Below are positions 34,702-43,097 of a DNA stretch of 64,000 nt, one piece after another. Below the pieces are notes generated by a model. The model made no database searches and was not told the DNA's origin. It saw only the letters and a program-made list of their open reading frames with translations. How positions within the stretch are numbered: position 1 is the stretch's first letter; every line of letters begins with the position of its first letter. Position numbers and translations under genes: made by a program. The DNA lies in contig NZ_FXEH01000006.1 in NCBI RefSeq assembly GCF_900176565.1, forward strand, positions 248,001 through 312,000, written 5' to 3'. Origin of the DNA: Thalassobacillus devorans (GTDB taxonomy: Bacteria; Bacillota; Bacilli; Bacillales; Halobacillaceae).

Positions 34702-36057
34702 ATGAAAGCTTTACATGCAGGGCAGATCATTGATAACAGCCGCTTCCGTTCGTTTCATTCTTCTATTATTTTCTGGTGTTTCTTTATCATTTTGATGGAT
34801 GGTTATGATGTAGTCATTTATGGCTCCGTTGTCCCTTCGTTAATGGAAGAGTGGAATATATCTTCCGTGACAGCAGGGGCAATCGGGAGCTACACCGCTG
34901 CCGGGACAGCTGTCGGGGCTGTCCTGTTCGGATTATTGGCAGACAAGCTTGGCCGAAAGAACGTAATCATCCTATGTACCGTCCTGTTTAGTTTATTTAC
35001 CGCGATAGCGGCGTTTGCGACAGGTCCTGTGATGTTCACGGTATTCCGGGTGATTGCGGGACTGGGACTTGGCGGCGTGATGCCGAACGTGATCGCGTTA
35101 TCCACGGAATATGCTCCGAAAAAAATCAGGGCTGCGATGGTATCGTTCATTTTTTGCGGGTACTCCATCGGGGCGATTGCGGCAGCGATGTTCAGTAAAT
35201 CTATTTTGCCTTCACTCGGCTGGCAGCCGGTTTTCTGGATTGCCGGGCTACCGTTATTGCTCATTCCTTTTATAGCAAAAAGCCTTCCAGAATCCGCAGG
35301 CTTTCTATTAGCCAAGGGAAAGGAAGAAGAGTTGAAGAAAGTTTTGCAAAAAATAGAGCCGGGAGTACAGTTGGATGGCAGTACTACCTTTGTTAAGCCG
35401 GAACCTGCCAAGAAAGGATTGCCGCTGGTGAAACTTTTTGAAAACAAACGTGCCATCAGTACGATTATGTTCTGGATCTCCTGCTTTTCCTGTTTTGTTC
35501 TGATATATGCCATGAATACCTGGCTTCCGAAATTGATGATCGAAGCTGGGTACAGCTTAGGTTCTAGTCTGGTTTTTGTTGCCATGATGAATGTCGGTGC
35601 CATCGTCGGAACCATTATATTCGGACGGCTGGCAGATAAGTGGGGCTTTAAAAAGGTAATGGTGCCGCTTTATATTATCGGAGCGATTGCCCTTTCCAGT
35701 ATTGGGCTGACGCAGAACATTTTACTGGCTTATCTGTTGATCGGAATGATTGGTGCTGCATCTGTTGGTGTGCAGAATATCAGCAACGCCTTCGTCTCGC
35801 AATACTATCCGCCTTCGATGCGTTCCACGGGGATAGGAGCCGCCATGGCATTCGGACGGGTCGGCGGCATCTTCGCGCCAACATTTGTCGGTATTCTACT
35901 GACTATGAATCTTTCCTCTCAAATGAACTTTACGATCATCGCCATGGCTGCCGTGCTCGGGGGCATCGCGATACTATTTGTTCAGGAGAAGCATGCGCAT
36001 TATAGTGGGGAAAGCGAAGAAGCGGATGTGGATGCTGCAAGGGAGAAAGTAGTATAA
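34702..36057 (+). CDS. MFS aromatic acid:H+ symporter (AAHS family)
   Basis: 451 aa with 12 helices. AAHS marks: DGYDVVIYGSVVPSLM in TM1, and LLADKLGRKNVIILC (motif A). The central loop is short and basic, and a C-terminal acidic tail follows. Substrates of the family are benzoate-type acids, protocatechuate or 3-hydroxybenzoate. The ATG at 34702 follows GCAGGGGGG. It would bring in the substrate of the upstream monooxygenase. Confidence 0.88.
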   Translation: MKALHAGQIIDNSRFRSFHSSIIFWCFFIILMDGYDVVIYGSVVPSLMEEWNISSVTAGAIGSYTAAGTAVGAVLFGLLADKLGRKNVIILCTVLFSLFTAIAAFATGPVMFTVFRVIAGLGLGGVMPNVIALSTEYAPKKIRAAMVSFIFCGYSIGAIAAAMFSKSILPSLGWQPVFWIAGLPLLLIPFIAKSLPESAGFLLAKGKEEELKKVLQKIEPGVQLDGSTTFVKPEPAKKGLPLVKLFENKRAISTIMFWISCFSCFVLIYAMNTWLPKLMIEAGYSLGSSLVFVAMMNVGAIVGTIIFGRLADKWGFKKVMVPLYIIGAIALSSIGLTQNILLAYLLIGMIGAASVGVQNISNAFVSQYYPPSMRSTGIGAAMAFGRVGGIFAPTFVGILLTMNLSSQMNFTIIAMAAVLGGIAILFVQEKHAHYSGESEEADVDAAREKVV

Positions 36058-36071
36058 ATTCAATACAAATG

Positions 36072-36101
36072 AGTGAGCTGGGCTGTTGTAGCCCAGCTTT
36101 T
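36072..36101. terminator. Terminator after the MFS gene
   Basis: GAGCTGGGCT pairs with AGCCCAGCTTTTT around GTTGT. Confidence 0.88.
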
Positions 36102-36121
36102 TCATTTTGGTCATGTCGATA

Positions 36122-36688
36122 TTATTCCAAGTAAGAAAATCCATAGTTAATGAAGTTATTGATCATCACGGCCATCTCTTTGGGGGAGCGATCCATATCG
36201 TTGGCGATCCAGTCTTTGATGACGTGGATGGCTCCGCTGATGACGAAGGTGCTCAAGTATTGTACTTCTTCCTTTTCCAAACGATTGTCGTTCATCCAGT
36301 TGTTCATCATAAAACCTCTGGTCAACTCCATCATTCTTTTTTCAAAGGTAGGGGCAGCGTCTTGTTTCAACAGGGTCTGGAACATGAATTTATTTTCAAT
36401 CACATATTGCAAAATCTTCTCGGTCATCTGGATCGATTCTTCTTCGACGGGATAGTTGTAGCTATGCAGGTATTCATTCATATCTGCTGTAATTTCTTCT
36501 TCAATTTTACTCAGTAAGTCATAGTGATCGGTATAATGGGTGTAGAAGGTGGACCGGTTGATATCGGCGAGTTCGCAGATTTCTTTTACGGTGATGTCTG
36601 AAATTGGTTTCGTTGCCAGCAACGTAATCAGGCTGTCCTTCAATACTTTTCGCGTATATTTCTTCCGACGGTCCAGTTTTTCTTGCAC
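36122..36688 (-). CDS. TetR/AcrR family regulator
   Basis: 188 aa. N-terminal helix-turn-helix (about 12-58): LITLLATKPISDITVKEI then CELADINRSTFYTHYTDHYDLL. The C-terminal ligand domain is typical of the DhaS/YvdT-like subgroup (TetR_C with WMNDNRLEKEE). It is divergent from the MMPL pump, with CCAAC/GTTGG palindromes between, so it probably represses the pump operon. Starts at a GTG after AAAGGAGG. Confidence 0.88.
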   Translation of the reverse strand: MQEKLDRRKKYTRKVLKDSLITLLATKPISDITVKEICELADINRSTFYTHYTDHYDLLSKIEEEITADMNEYLHSYNYPVEEESIQMTEKILQYVIENKFMFQTLLKQDAAPTFEKRMMELTRGFMMNNWMNDNRLEKEEVQYLSTFVISGAIHVIKDWIANDMDRSPKEMAVMINNFINYGFSYLE

Positions 36689-36734
36689 AGGACACGCCTC
36701 CTTTTGTTAAATTTTTGTGACAATCCAACATAAT

Positions 36735-36807
36735 CCAACGATGTGTTGGGGAACTGACAGATTTTATAAAACTGTTTGTTGTAAATCCAACACGGTGTCA
36801 ATACAAT
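36735..36807 (+). promoter_or_regulatory. Pump operon promoter with TetR-type operators
   Basis: TTGTAA (36779-36784), 17 bp, TACAAT (36802-36807). TGTTG-N6-CAACA at 36777-36792 overlaps the -35, and CCAAC-N5-GTTGG lies at 36735-36749; both use the same half word CCAAC/GTTGG. Confidence 0.65.
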
Positions 36808-36916
36808 ATTAGAATGTGTAAAAGCGTTTTGCAAGAGAGGATGAAGCCTTATCGACTGGACATCACGAATCATTAAACATAAAAAAAGTATTGTCATTAT
36901 ATTTACGATTATTACA

Positions 36917-38902
36917 TTGCTCAGTGCGGTAGCGCAGTTTGCCGTTTCGGTCAATTACAATATGGCAGATTATCTGCCCGATGATTCTCCTTCGATGCAA
37001 GCGGTGGATTTGATGGAGGAGGAGTTTGACGAACCGATTGCCAACGCCCGGGTGATGGTGAAGGATGTATCGGTAACGAAGGCGCTTGAGTATAAGAAAG
37101 AATTAGAAGCGATCGATGGGGTCAGCGGAGTGATGTGGCTTGATGATGTGGTAGATGTGAAAGAACCGCTGGAGGTAGCCAACGAAGATACCGTAGAAAC
37201 TTATTACCAGGATCAAAATGCGTTGATTTCACTGAACATCCGAGAAGGTGACGAGGTTGAAGTGACCAATAAGATATATGATTTGATCGGAGAAGAGAAT
37301 GCCATCGCCGGCGAAGCGGTAACGACGGCAACTTCCCAGCAAATGGCTGGGAGTGAGTCACTGAATGCGGCTGCTTTGCTCGTACCGATCATTATTATCA
37401 TTTTGGTCTTATCTACGAATTCCTGGATGGAACCGGTGTTCTTTTTGATTGCGATCGGAGTTTCTATCGTGATCAATCTAGGAACGAATATTTTTATCGG
37501 GGAAATATCATTCATTACCCAGTCGGTGGCGCCGATTCTGCAACTGGCGGTTTCTCTGGACTATGCGATATTCCTGCTGCATAGCTTTTCCGATTACCGT
37601 AAGGATGTGGACGATCCGGCTAAAGCAATGCGGCTTGCGATGAAGCGGTCATTTCCGGCGATTGTCGCCAGTGCGTCGACGACATTCTTCGGATTTATGG
37701 CACTCACATTTATGGAGTTCGGGATCGGGGCTGACCTAGGTCTTAATCTTGTAAAAGGGATCCTGCTCAGCTTCATTAGTGTCATGGTGTTTTTGCCTGC
37801 ATTGACGCTGATGTTCTATCGCTGGATTGACCGTACCAAGCACCGTCAGCTTGTCCCGGATTTTAAGAACGTCGGTACATTTGTGATGAAACTCAGGATT
37901 CCGAGTTTACTCTTGATACTCGTCCTGATTGTTCCTGCGTTTTTAGCTCAAAGTAATACGACTTTCCTATATGGCACAGGCGAGCATCCGGACAACACAC
38001 GTGCCGGGCAGGATGAAGCGATGATCGAGGATACGTTCGGTAAAAGCATCCCAGTGGTGCTGCTTGTCCCTGAGGGAGACAGGGGAAAAGAGGAAGATCT
38101 CGTTGCAGAGCTGGAGGACCTTCCGAATGTTTCCAGTATCATGTCCTATGTGAATATGGTGAGCACGGCGATTCCACCGGAGTATTTGGAAGAGTCAATG
38201 AGAGAACAGTTTTATTCCGATGACTATGCCCGGATCACCCTTTATACAGAAACAGATGCGGAAGGGGACGCGGCGTTTTCATTGATTGAGCAGGTCAGGG
38301 AGACCGCAAACAGCTATTATGAGGATCCCCATCTCCTTGGGGAGAGTGTCACGTTGTATGATATGAAAAATACCGTGCAGCAGGATAACAAGCTGGTCAA
38401 TTTACTGACCGTCATTACGATTGCTATTGTGCTGTTGATAACATTCCGGTCGGTTTCCATTCCAGTTGTGCTCCTATTGACGATTCAGACCTCGGTATGG
38501 ATCAACCTGGCCGTGCCGTATTTCACCGATACGCCGCTCGTCTATGTTGGTTACCTGTTAATCAGTACGATCCAACTGGCCGCGACTGTCGATTACGGAA
38601 TTTTATTCACAGAGAATTACTATACATTGCGAAAAGACATGCCGGCCATGCAGGCGATTAAAAAGACGATTGATGAGAAGATTTTTGCCATCTTTATATC
38701 GGCATCGATCTTATCCAGTGTCGGCTTTATCTTAGGAGCCACCTCCACCAACCCGATCGTATCGGCCATCGGACTTTTGCTCGGGCGGGGAGCACTGCTG
38801 GCATTCCTCATGGTTGTGTTTGTTCTGCCGGCATTACTGGTCGTGTTCGATAAAGTGATTGAAAAAACAACGTGGAAAGCAAACTTTTATAAGGAGAAAT
38901 GA
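36917..38902 (+). CDS. MMPL/RND-family membrane transporter
   Basis: At least 661 aa. Two MMPL halves, each with an outside domain (NMADYLPDDSPSMQAVDLM...) and a helix bundle containing the RND-like motif QLAVSLDYAIFLLHSFSDYR (about 210-230) and QLAATVDYGILFTENYY in the second half. Reading the same frame upstream gives a convincing first helix (IIKHKKSIVIIFTIITL) back to about 36845, but that stretch contains no ATG, GTG or TTG, so the listed TTG start probably truncates helix 1 (see findings). It exports lipid-like or drug substrates using the proton gradient; pairs with the next gene. Confidence 0.82.
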   Translation: MLSAVAQFAVSVNYNMADYLPDDSPSMQAVDLMEEEFDEPIANARVMVKDVSVTKALEYKKELEAIDGVSGVMWLDDVVDVKEPLEVANEDTVETYYQDQNALISLNIREGDEVEVTNKIYDLIGEENAIAGEAVTTATSQQMAGSESLNAAALLVPIIIIILVLSTNSWMEPVFFLIAIGVSIVINLGTNIFIGEISFITQSVAPILQLAVSLDYAIFLLHSFSDYRKDVDDPAKAMRLAMKRSFPAIVASASTTFFGFMALTFMEFGIGADLGLNLVKGILLSFISVMVFLPALTLMFYRWIDRTKHRQLVPDFKNVGTFVMKLRIPSLLLILVLIVPAFLAQSNTTFLYGTGEHPDNTRAGQDEAMIEDTFGKSIPVVLLVPEGDRGKEEDLVAELEDLPNVSSIMSYVNMVSTAIPPEYLEESMREQFYSDDYARITLYTETDAEGDAAFSLIEQVRETANSYYEDPHLLGESVTLYDMKNTVQQDNKLVNLLTVITIAIVLLITFRSVSIPVVLLLTIQTSVWINLAVPYFTDTPLVYVGYLLISTIQLAATVDYGILFTENYYTLRKDMPAMQAIKKTIDEKIFAIFISASILSSVGFILGATSTNPIVSAIGLLLGRGALLAFLMVVFVLPALLVVFDKVIEKTTWKANFYKEK

Positions 38903-38904
38903 TA

Positions 38905-40725
38905 ATGAGACTGAAACGTATAACCGCGCTATTCATGTCAACAATGCTGGTATTGCCAACATTTCTCGTGTCAGCGGAAGCAGACGACGGTTCAGCTTCT
39001 GAGGAAAAGGCTCCCCAGGGGAAAGGGACCTATTCCGGAAAAAGTGAGGTCGTCTATGCCACGCTTAGCAGGTCCGGCGATCCGAAAGACATGTACGTCG
39101 TCAATAATTTTACGGTTGATAAACCAGGTAAAATGACCGACCATGGTCCGTATACCAGTGTCGAGAACCTGACCGACATGACGGACATGGAGAAAAAAGA
39201 CGATCGTGTCACGTTTACCGCTAAAGAAGATGAATTTTACTATCAAGGAAACCTGGACGGCAAACCGCTGCCATGGAATATCGATGTCACTTATAAATTA
39301 GATGGAAAAGAAATCCCGCCTGAGAAACTGTTAGGAAAAGACGGCGATTTGGAGATTGAGATAAACACCTCAAAGAACGACAAGGGCGACGAAAGCTTTT
39401 TCAATAATTATCTCCTGCAAATCAGCCTGACTTTTGATTCTGCTAATTATAAAAATATTGAAGCGGAAGATGCGACTGTCGCTAATGCCGGGAAAAACCG
39501 GCAAGTGACGTTCACAGCGATACCGGAAAAAGAAGAGAGCTTCATGGTAAACGCGCAGGTGTCCGATCTCGAAATGGAACCGATTGAAATCGCAGCGACA
39601 CCATCATCAATACCAATCGAAGAGCCAGATACAGAAGAAATGAAAAGCGAGATGCAATCTTTATCAGATGCGACCGCGGAAGTAAACCGTGGAGTCGGCG
39701 AACTGAAAAATGGGATGGCTGAGCTGAACACTGGGGTCGCACAGCTGTATGATGGTTCGGCTCAATATAAAAATGGCATCATGGAACTGAACAACGGGTC
39801 CGGAGAACTGGTCGATGGCTCCTCGTCTATTAAAGCTGCCTTGCAGCAAATGAGCGAGTCCGTCAGTGGGGGCTCCGGTGATATGAATATGAGTCAATTC
39901 CAGCAGCTGGAGGAAGGTCTTCGCCAGATTGCCGGTGGATTAAATGAAGCAGAAGCCGGCCTGACGACATTGAAGGATAATTACAACCAGGCTTACCAGG
40001 CACTGGACCAGACGATTGCTGCAATACCAGAGCAGAATGTGTCCGAAGAGGAAATTCAAGCGTTGTATGAAAGTGGCGCAGATCAGGAAACTGTCGACAA
40101 GCTGGTCGCCAACTATGAAGCAGCACAAACGACGAAACAGACCTATGCAGGTGTAAAAGAAGCGTTTGCCGCGGTAGATCCGACACTTAGCCAGGTATCC
40201 GGATCCCTTACGGAAATGAGCGGCAGCCTCAGCACGATGGCTGACGAGTTAAGTAGCAGTATGGAAAATATGGATATCGATGAATCTATGAATCAATTAC
40301 AGCAAGGCCTGGAAAAACTATCCGCCAATTATAATAATTTTCACTCCGGCCTGACAGACTACACAGGCGGCGTCCAGCAGCTGGCTGGCTCTTATGAAGA
40401 AGTTCACGGCGGGATTGCCGGACTGACTGGTGGAACCGATGAGCTCGAAAACGGTGCAGCCGAACTGCATAACGGAACAGCAGAGCTTGCGGAATCAACG
40501 AGCAGCCTGCCGGACGAACTGCAACAGGAAATCGATGAAATGATCAATCAATATGATAAATCCGATTTTGACCCTGAGTCTTTCGTTTCTTCCGAGAATG
40601 AAAAAGTAGACAATGTTCAATTTGTTATTAAGACGGAAAGCATCAAGAAGCCCGACGAAGAAAAAGAGGAGCCGGAAAAAGAAGAAGAAAAGAATTTCTG
40701 GGACCGTCTGATGGATTTGTTCTAA
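38905..40725 (+). CDS. Secreted YhgE/Pip-like partner of the MMPL pump
   Basis: 606 aa from the ATG at 38905 (AAGGAG 8 bases upstream). A signal peptide (about 1-26, ending LVSAEA) is followed by a beta-rich N-terminal domain (to about 230). A long helical region follows (about 250-540) with repeats of the type L-x-x-G-x-x-x-L-x-x-G (GELKNGMAELNTGVAQLYDG; GTDELENGAAELHNGTAEL), as in YhgE/Pip heptad proteins. The C-terminus is acidic and Lys/Glu-rich and ends in FWDRLMDLF. It probably spans the envelope with the pump; function is inference. Confidence 0.7.
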   Translation: MRLKRITALFMSTMLVLPTFLVSAEADDGSASEEKAPQGKGTYSGKSEVVYATLSRSGDPKDMYVVNNFTVDKPGKMTDHGPYTSVENLTDMTDMEKKDDRVTFTAKEDEFYYQGNLDGKPLPWNIDVTYKLDGKEIPPEKLLGKDGDLEIEINTSKNDKGDESFFNNYLLQISLTFDSANYKNIEAEDATVANAGKNRQVTFTAIPEKEESFMVNAQVSDLEMEPIEIAATPSSIPIEEPDTEEMKSEMQSLSDATAEVNRGVGELKNGMAELNTGVAQLYDGSAQYKNGIMELNNGSGELVDGSSSIKAALQQMSESVSGGSGDMNMSQFQQLEEGLRQIAGGLNEAEAGLTTLKDNYNQAYQALDQTIAAIPEQNVSEEEIQALYESGADQETVDKLVANYEAAQTTKQTYAGVKEAFAAVDPTLSQVSGSLTEMSGSLSTMADELSSSMENMDIDESMNQLQQGLEKLSANYNNFHSGLTDYTGGVQQLAGSYEEVHGGIAGLTGGTDELENGAAELHNGTAELAESTSSLPDELQQEIDEMINQYDKSDFDPESFVSSENEKVDNVQFVIKTESIKKPDEEKEEPEKEEEKNFWDRLMDLF

Positions 40726-40735
40726 GAAGTGGATA

Positions 40736-40765
40736 GCAGCCTTCTCTCGAAAGAGGAGGCTGTTT
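40736..40765 (+). terminator. Terminator after the pump operon
   Basis: CAGCCTTCTCT pairs with AGAGGAGGCTG around CGAA; TTTATTTG follows. Confidence 0.8.
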
Positions 40766-40784
40766 ATTTGCTTTTGGGCTGCGT

Positions 40785-40945
40785 TGTCTCTTATATGAGA
40801 ATTTTTTCTCGTAAATGGTTTCGTTTGTCTAATTTAATTTTGATTTTGTCTAATAAAACTTTGAAATTGTCTAATATGTGGTTCGATTTGGCTCATATAC
40901 CGGGGGTGCTGTCTAATATATCACTAGATTGTCTCAAAAAAAGAT
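40785..40945 (+). repeat. 21-bp ladder element, copy C
   Basis: Eight cores of TGTCTAA type begin at 40785, 40805, 40826, 40847, 40868, 40889, 40910 and 40930: spacings 20, 21, 21, 21, 21, 21, 20. Several units are preceded by TTTGATTT/TTCGATT. This is the most regular copy in the window. It occupies the space between a terminator and a lipoprotein gene. Confidence 0.85.
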
Positions 40946-41047
40946 CATTTTTAAGTTGTTTGGCCAGGGTCTTGAATCGGATGAAACTTAAGCCATGGTC
41001 ATACGTACATATAGTTACAAAGGTAATAAAAGGAAAAGGGGAGTTGG

Positions 41048-41437
41048 ATGCGCAAAATAATACTTGTTTCAATTTCTATCCTCGTGCTGACGGCGTGCGG
41101 GTTGGGTGAACAGTATGTGTACGAGGGAGAAAGCGACCACTGGGAAGCCAGCTTTACAGCATCTAAAGATGGAGCGGCCGTCACACGCGAGTTTGTACTC
41201 ACGTATAAAGGTGAGCTGGAGGAACTGGCGGAGATCGATCAACTGCGCTATTCCTATGATGCTGGAAGGTTTGGCAATGAAACAGGAAAAGACTTCGGTG
41301 GCGACCCGCCTTCAGAGAAACAGTTTACTTCGAGAGATTCAGGGAACGGAAAGCTACTTATGAGCGGTGACGAGGTAATTGAGGTCAGCGTAAAATGGGG
41401 AGATCAGGAAGAGACAATGGAACTTCGAGGTGAATAA
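41048..41437 (+). CDS. Small lipoprotein, unknown
   Basis: 129 aa. Basic start, hydrophobic core and lipobox LTAC (Cys at residue 17) mark a lipoprotein attached to the outer face of the membrane. The mature part is acidic and beta-rich (ASFTASKDGAAVTREFVLTY; VIEVSVKWGDQEETMEL). Unrecognised family. AAAAGGGGAG precedes the ATG. Confidence 0.75.
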   Translation: MRKIILVSISILVLTACGLGEQYVYEGESDHWEASFTASKDGAAVTREFVLTYKGELEELAEIDQLRYSYDAGRFGNETGKDFGGDPPSEKQFTSRDSGNGKLLMSGDEVIEVSVKWGDQEETMELRGE

Positions 41438-41444
41438 AGACTTA

Positions 41445-41502
41445 CCATAATATGGAGGACCTGGGGTGTTTTCGCGCACACCCCAGGTCCTCCATATTAT
41501 GG
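41445..41502. repeat. Perfect 25-bp inverted repeat
   Basis: A perfect 25-bp stem (CCATAATATGGAGGACCTGG... and its exact complement) with an 8-nt loop TTTCGCGC. No T-run follows, though a weak AAAACTTTTTT lies 10 bp further on. It ends the lipoprotein gene and may act as a terminator or RNA-stabilising hairpin. Confidence 0.8.
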
Positions 41503-41616
41503 AATAAGGGTAAAACTTTTTTATTGAATTAGTAGCACTTTTTTCATGATTTTTTCTATAGGTGTTGTTTGTTGACACGTGTCGGTTATTGTAGATGAAA
41601 AAGGAGGGACCGATGC

Positions 41617-41937
41617 GTGCATCTAGAAAAGATTCGATCAAAGCAACTGCCGAAACGCCCGGTTGTCTACATGCCGGTCCGGTTATGTGAAGAGCTCGGG
41701 ATTTGTGTCGGAGAGCGGGTAGATATTACTTATGATAACCAGCAGATATACATTGAAAAAGCATGTTCAGAAACCACACATAATAAACGCTATGTAACAG
41801 AGACGAATTCCATTAACATACCAAAGGAAATTGTAAGGGAATTAGGGATTGAACCCTATCACCCCTACAGTCTTTTTATCGATAATGAGAATGACAGATT
41901 CATAATATCTTTAGAAGATACAGAGGGATCCGAGTGA
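41617..41937 (+). CDS. AbrB/SpoVT-type DNA-binding protein with two swapped-hairpin motifs
   Basis: 106 aa from a GTG start (AAGGAGGG 8 bases upstream). Two AbrB-like beta motifs are visible: RPVVYMPVRLCEELGICVGERVDI (about 13-36, split) and TNSINIPKEIVRELGIEPYHPYSLFI (about 64-88). Each has the P-x-x-(I/L)-x-x-x-L-G pattern of swapped-hairpin DNA-binding proteins. Having two in one short chain suggests a pseudo-dimer. No partner toxin is seen. Targets unknown. Confidence 0.72.
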   Translation: MHLEKIRSKQLPKRPVVYMPVRLCEELGICVGERVDITYDNQQIYIEKACSETTHNKRYVTETNSINIPKEIVRELGIEPYHPYSLFIDNENDRFIISLEDTEGSE

Positions 41938-41957
41938 TACACCGGTTCTCTTTTTTA
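41922..41957 (+). terminator. Weak terminator after the AbrB-like gene
   Basis: AGAGGG...TTCTCT stem followed by TTTTTT. The stem is short and includes G-T pairs. Confidence 0.4.
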
Positions 41958-41988
41958 ATATAAGAGTTGTCAGGGACAGGAAGTGCAA

Positions 41989-42085
41989 GGTCTTTTAAGC
42001 GTTTCAAAATTGTTTAGTAGGCATTCGTTATTATCTAATTACGTATGGATCCTGTCTAGTATATAAACAGATTGTCTAGTAAATC
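41989..42085 (+). repeat. 21-bp ladder element, copy D
   Basis: Cores begin at 41989 (degenerate), 42011, 42032, 42053 and 42073: spacings 22, 21, 21, 20. Units 2-5 match units 4-7 of copy E in order, including TGTTTAGT..GCATT and CTAGTATATAA. Confidence 0.75.
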
Positions 42086-42097
42086 TGAAGAGAAAAT

Positions 42098-42115
42098 ATG
42101 GAAATGTTTTCATAT
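42098..42115. promoter_or_regulatory. LacI/cre-like operator
   Basis: ATGGAAATGTTTTCATAT, an imperfect palindrome of the same type as the sites near the LacI gene. It lies far (200 bp) upstream of the ECF promoter, possibly for looping, or a CcpA site. Confidence 0.4.
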
Positions 42116-42282
42116 AAAACTTCATTAATTAACTTAATTATACTTATTCTTGGAGTACACTCGAATAAATATGGATTTTTTAATATAAAGATTATACGAC
42201 AAAAAACCTGTCAGTATTACTGTTTCAGCGCTTATTCTGCAGGCAGACAGCCTTAAAAGATAAAACAATTTTCTAAATATTG

Positions 42283-42381
42283 TTGAAATTAGAAAGTAGT
42301 CTATGTATAATTCATTTTAAGAAAGCGTTTTCTTAAACTGCTTGAAATTCTATTCAGCCAAATGTGGAAACGTTTTTATAT
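42283..42381 (+). promoter_or_regulatory. Promoter and operators of the ECF S-component gene
   Basis: TTGAAA (42283-42288), 17 bp, TATAAT (42306-42311). The palindrome AAGAAAGCGTTTTCTTAA covers 42319-42336 at the start point. A second site, ATGTGGAAACGTTTTTATAT, is at 42362-42381; its exact reverse complement occurs at 44065-44084. These are LacI-family operators, probably for the regulator at 44284. Confidence 0.78.
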
Positions 42382-42473
42382 TGAATGGGCTGAATGGATA
42401 GATTGCTGAATAAAAGGAGGGGAAAGCTGCAACTGTCGTTGATCGCATGGCTAATTAAAAGGAGGTATGTGAA

Positions 42474-43097
42474 TTGAATATGATGAAGAAGAACTCCAGT
42501 TTCATAGTTGCCATGATCCCGGCTGGGATTGCACTAAACTGGGTCGCAAACTCTATTGTTGAAATGTTGAAGCTTCCGTTGTTTCTAAATAATATTGGTA
42601 CTGTTTTAAATGCTATTGTTCTGGGTCCACTGTGGGGTGGAGCTACCGCGCTTATGACAAACGTCATCCTGGCACTGATTGTTCGTTGGACATACATTCC
42701 ATTTGCGTTAGTGGGAATACTTGTCGCCTTCTTATCTTACTTCTTTTATAAGAAAGGCTGGTTTAAAAAGGGGTGGAAAGTTGTTGTTTCCGGCGCGTTT
42801 ACAGGTATTGTCGCTTCGGCATTAGCAACCGTTGTATCCGTTTATGTTTTCGGTGGATTTTCTGGACATACTGTCGATGTATTGACTGCAGGTCTAATTG
42901 CATCTGGGCAACAAATTTTCAACGCAGCCTTTATCGCCAACATCCCTGGTACTGTAGCTGACAAAGTACTTACATTCTGGATCGTCTGGATGATTCTGAA
43001 AATATTCCCGGTCCGCTTCCTGCCAAATGCGAAAGACATTCGCGAGAAGATTGGAATGGGAAAGAAAAATAATAGTGGAAAGAAGATTTCCGCATAA
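42474..43097 (+). CDS. ECF transporter S component (probably nucleoside-related)
   Basis: 207 aa membrane protein with about six helices. Composition and layout match ECF substrate-binding (S) subunits: FLNNIGTVLNAIVLGPLWGGATALMTN near the N-terminus, a basic loop (YKKGWFKKGWK), and FNAAFIANIPGTVADKVLTFW. It starts at a TTG 8 bases after AGGAGG. The T and two A subunits are encoded at 45346-47955 under the same set of operators. Because the downstream genes are nucleoside enzymes, the likely ligand is a nucleoside or 5'-modified nucleoside (inference). Confidence 0.75.
   Translation: MNMMKKNSSFIVAMIPAGIALNWVANSIVEMLKLPLFLNNIGTVLNAIVLGPLWGGATALMTNVILALIVRWTYIPFALVGILVAFLSYFFYKKGWFKKGWKVVVSGAFTGIVASALATVVSVYVFGGFSGHTVDVLTAGLIASGQQIFNAAFIANIPGTVADKVLTFWIVWMILKIFPVRFLPNAKDIREKIGMGKKNNSGKKISA

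Noticed and set aside
40785-40945. CRISPR array
   Set aside because: The regular spacing first suggests one, but only 5-9 bases are conserved per 21-bp unit, there are no spacers of normal length, and no cas genes are in the window.
41617-41937. Antitoxin of a toxin-antitoxin pair
   Set aside because: The AbrB-like fold fits antitoxins, but no toxin gene is adjacent on either side.
42440-42478. 12-codon leader peptide before the ECF S component
   Set aside because: A TTG frame ends at the S-component start, but its ribosome site is 16 bases away and the start is weak.
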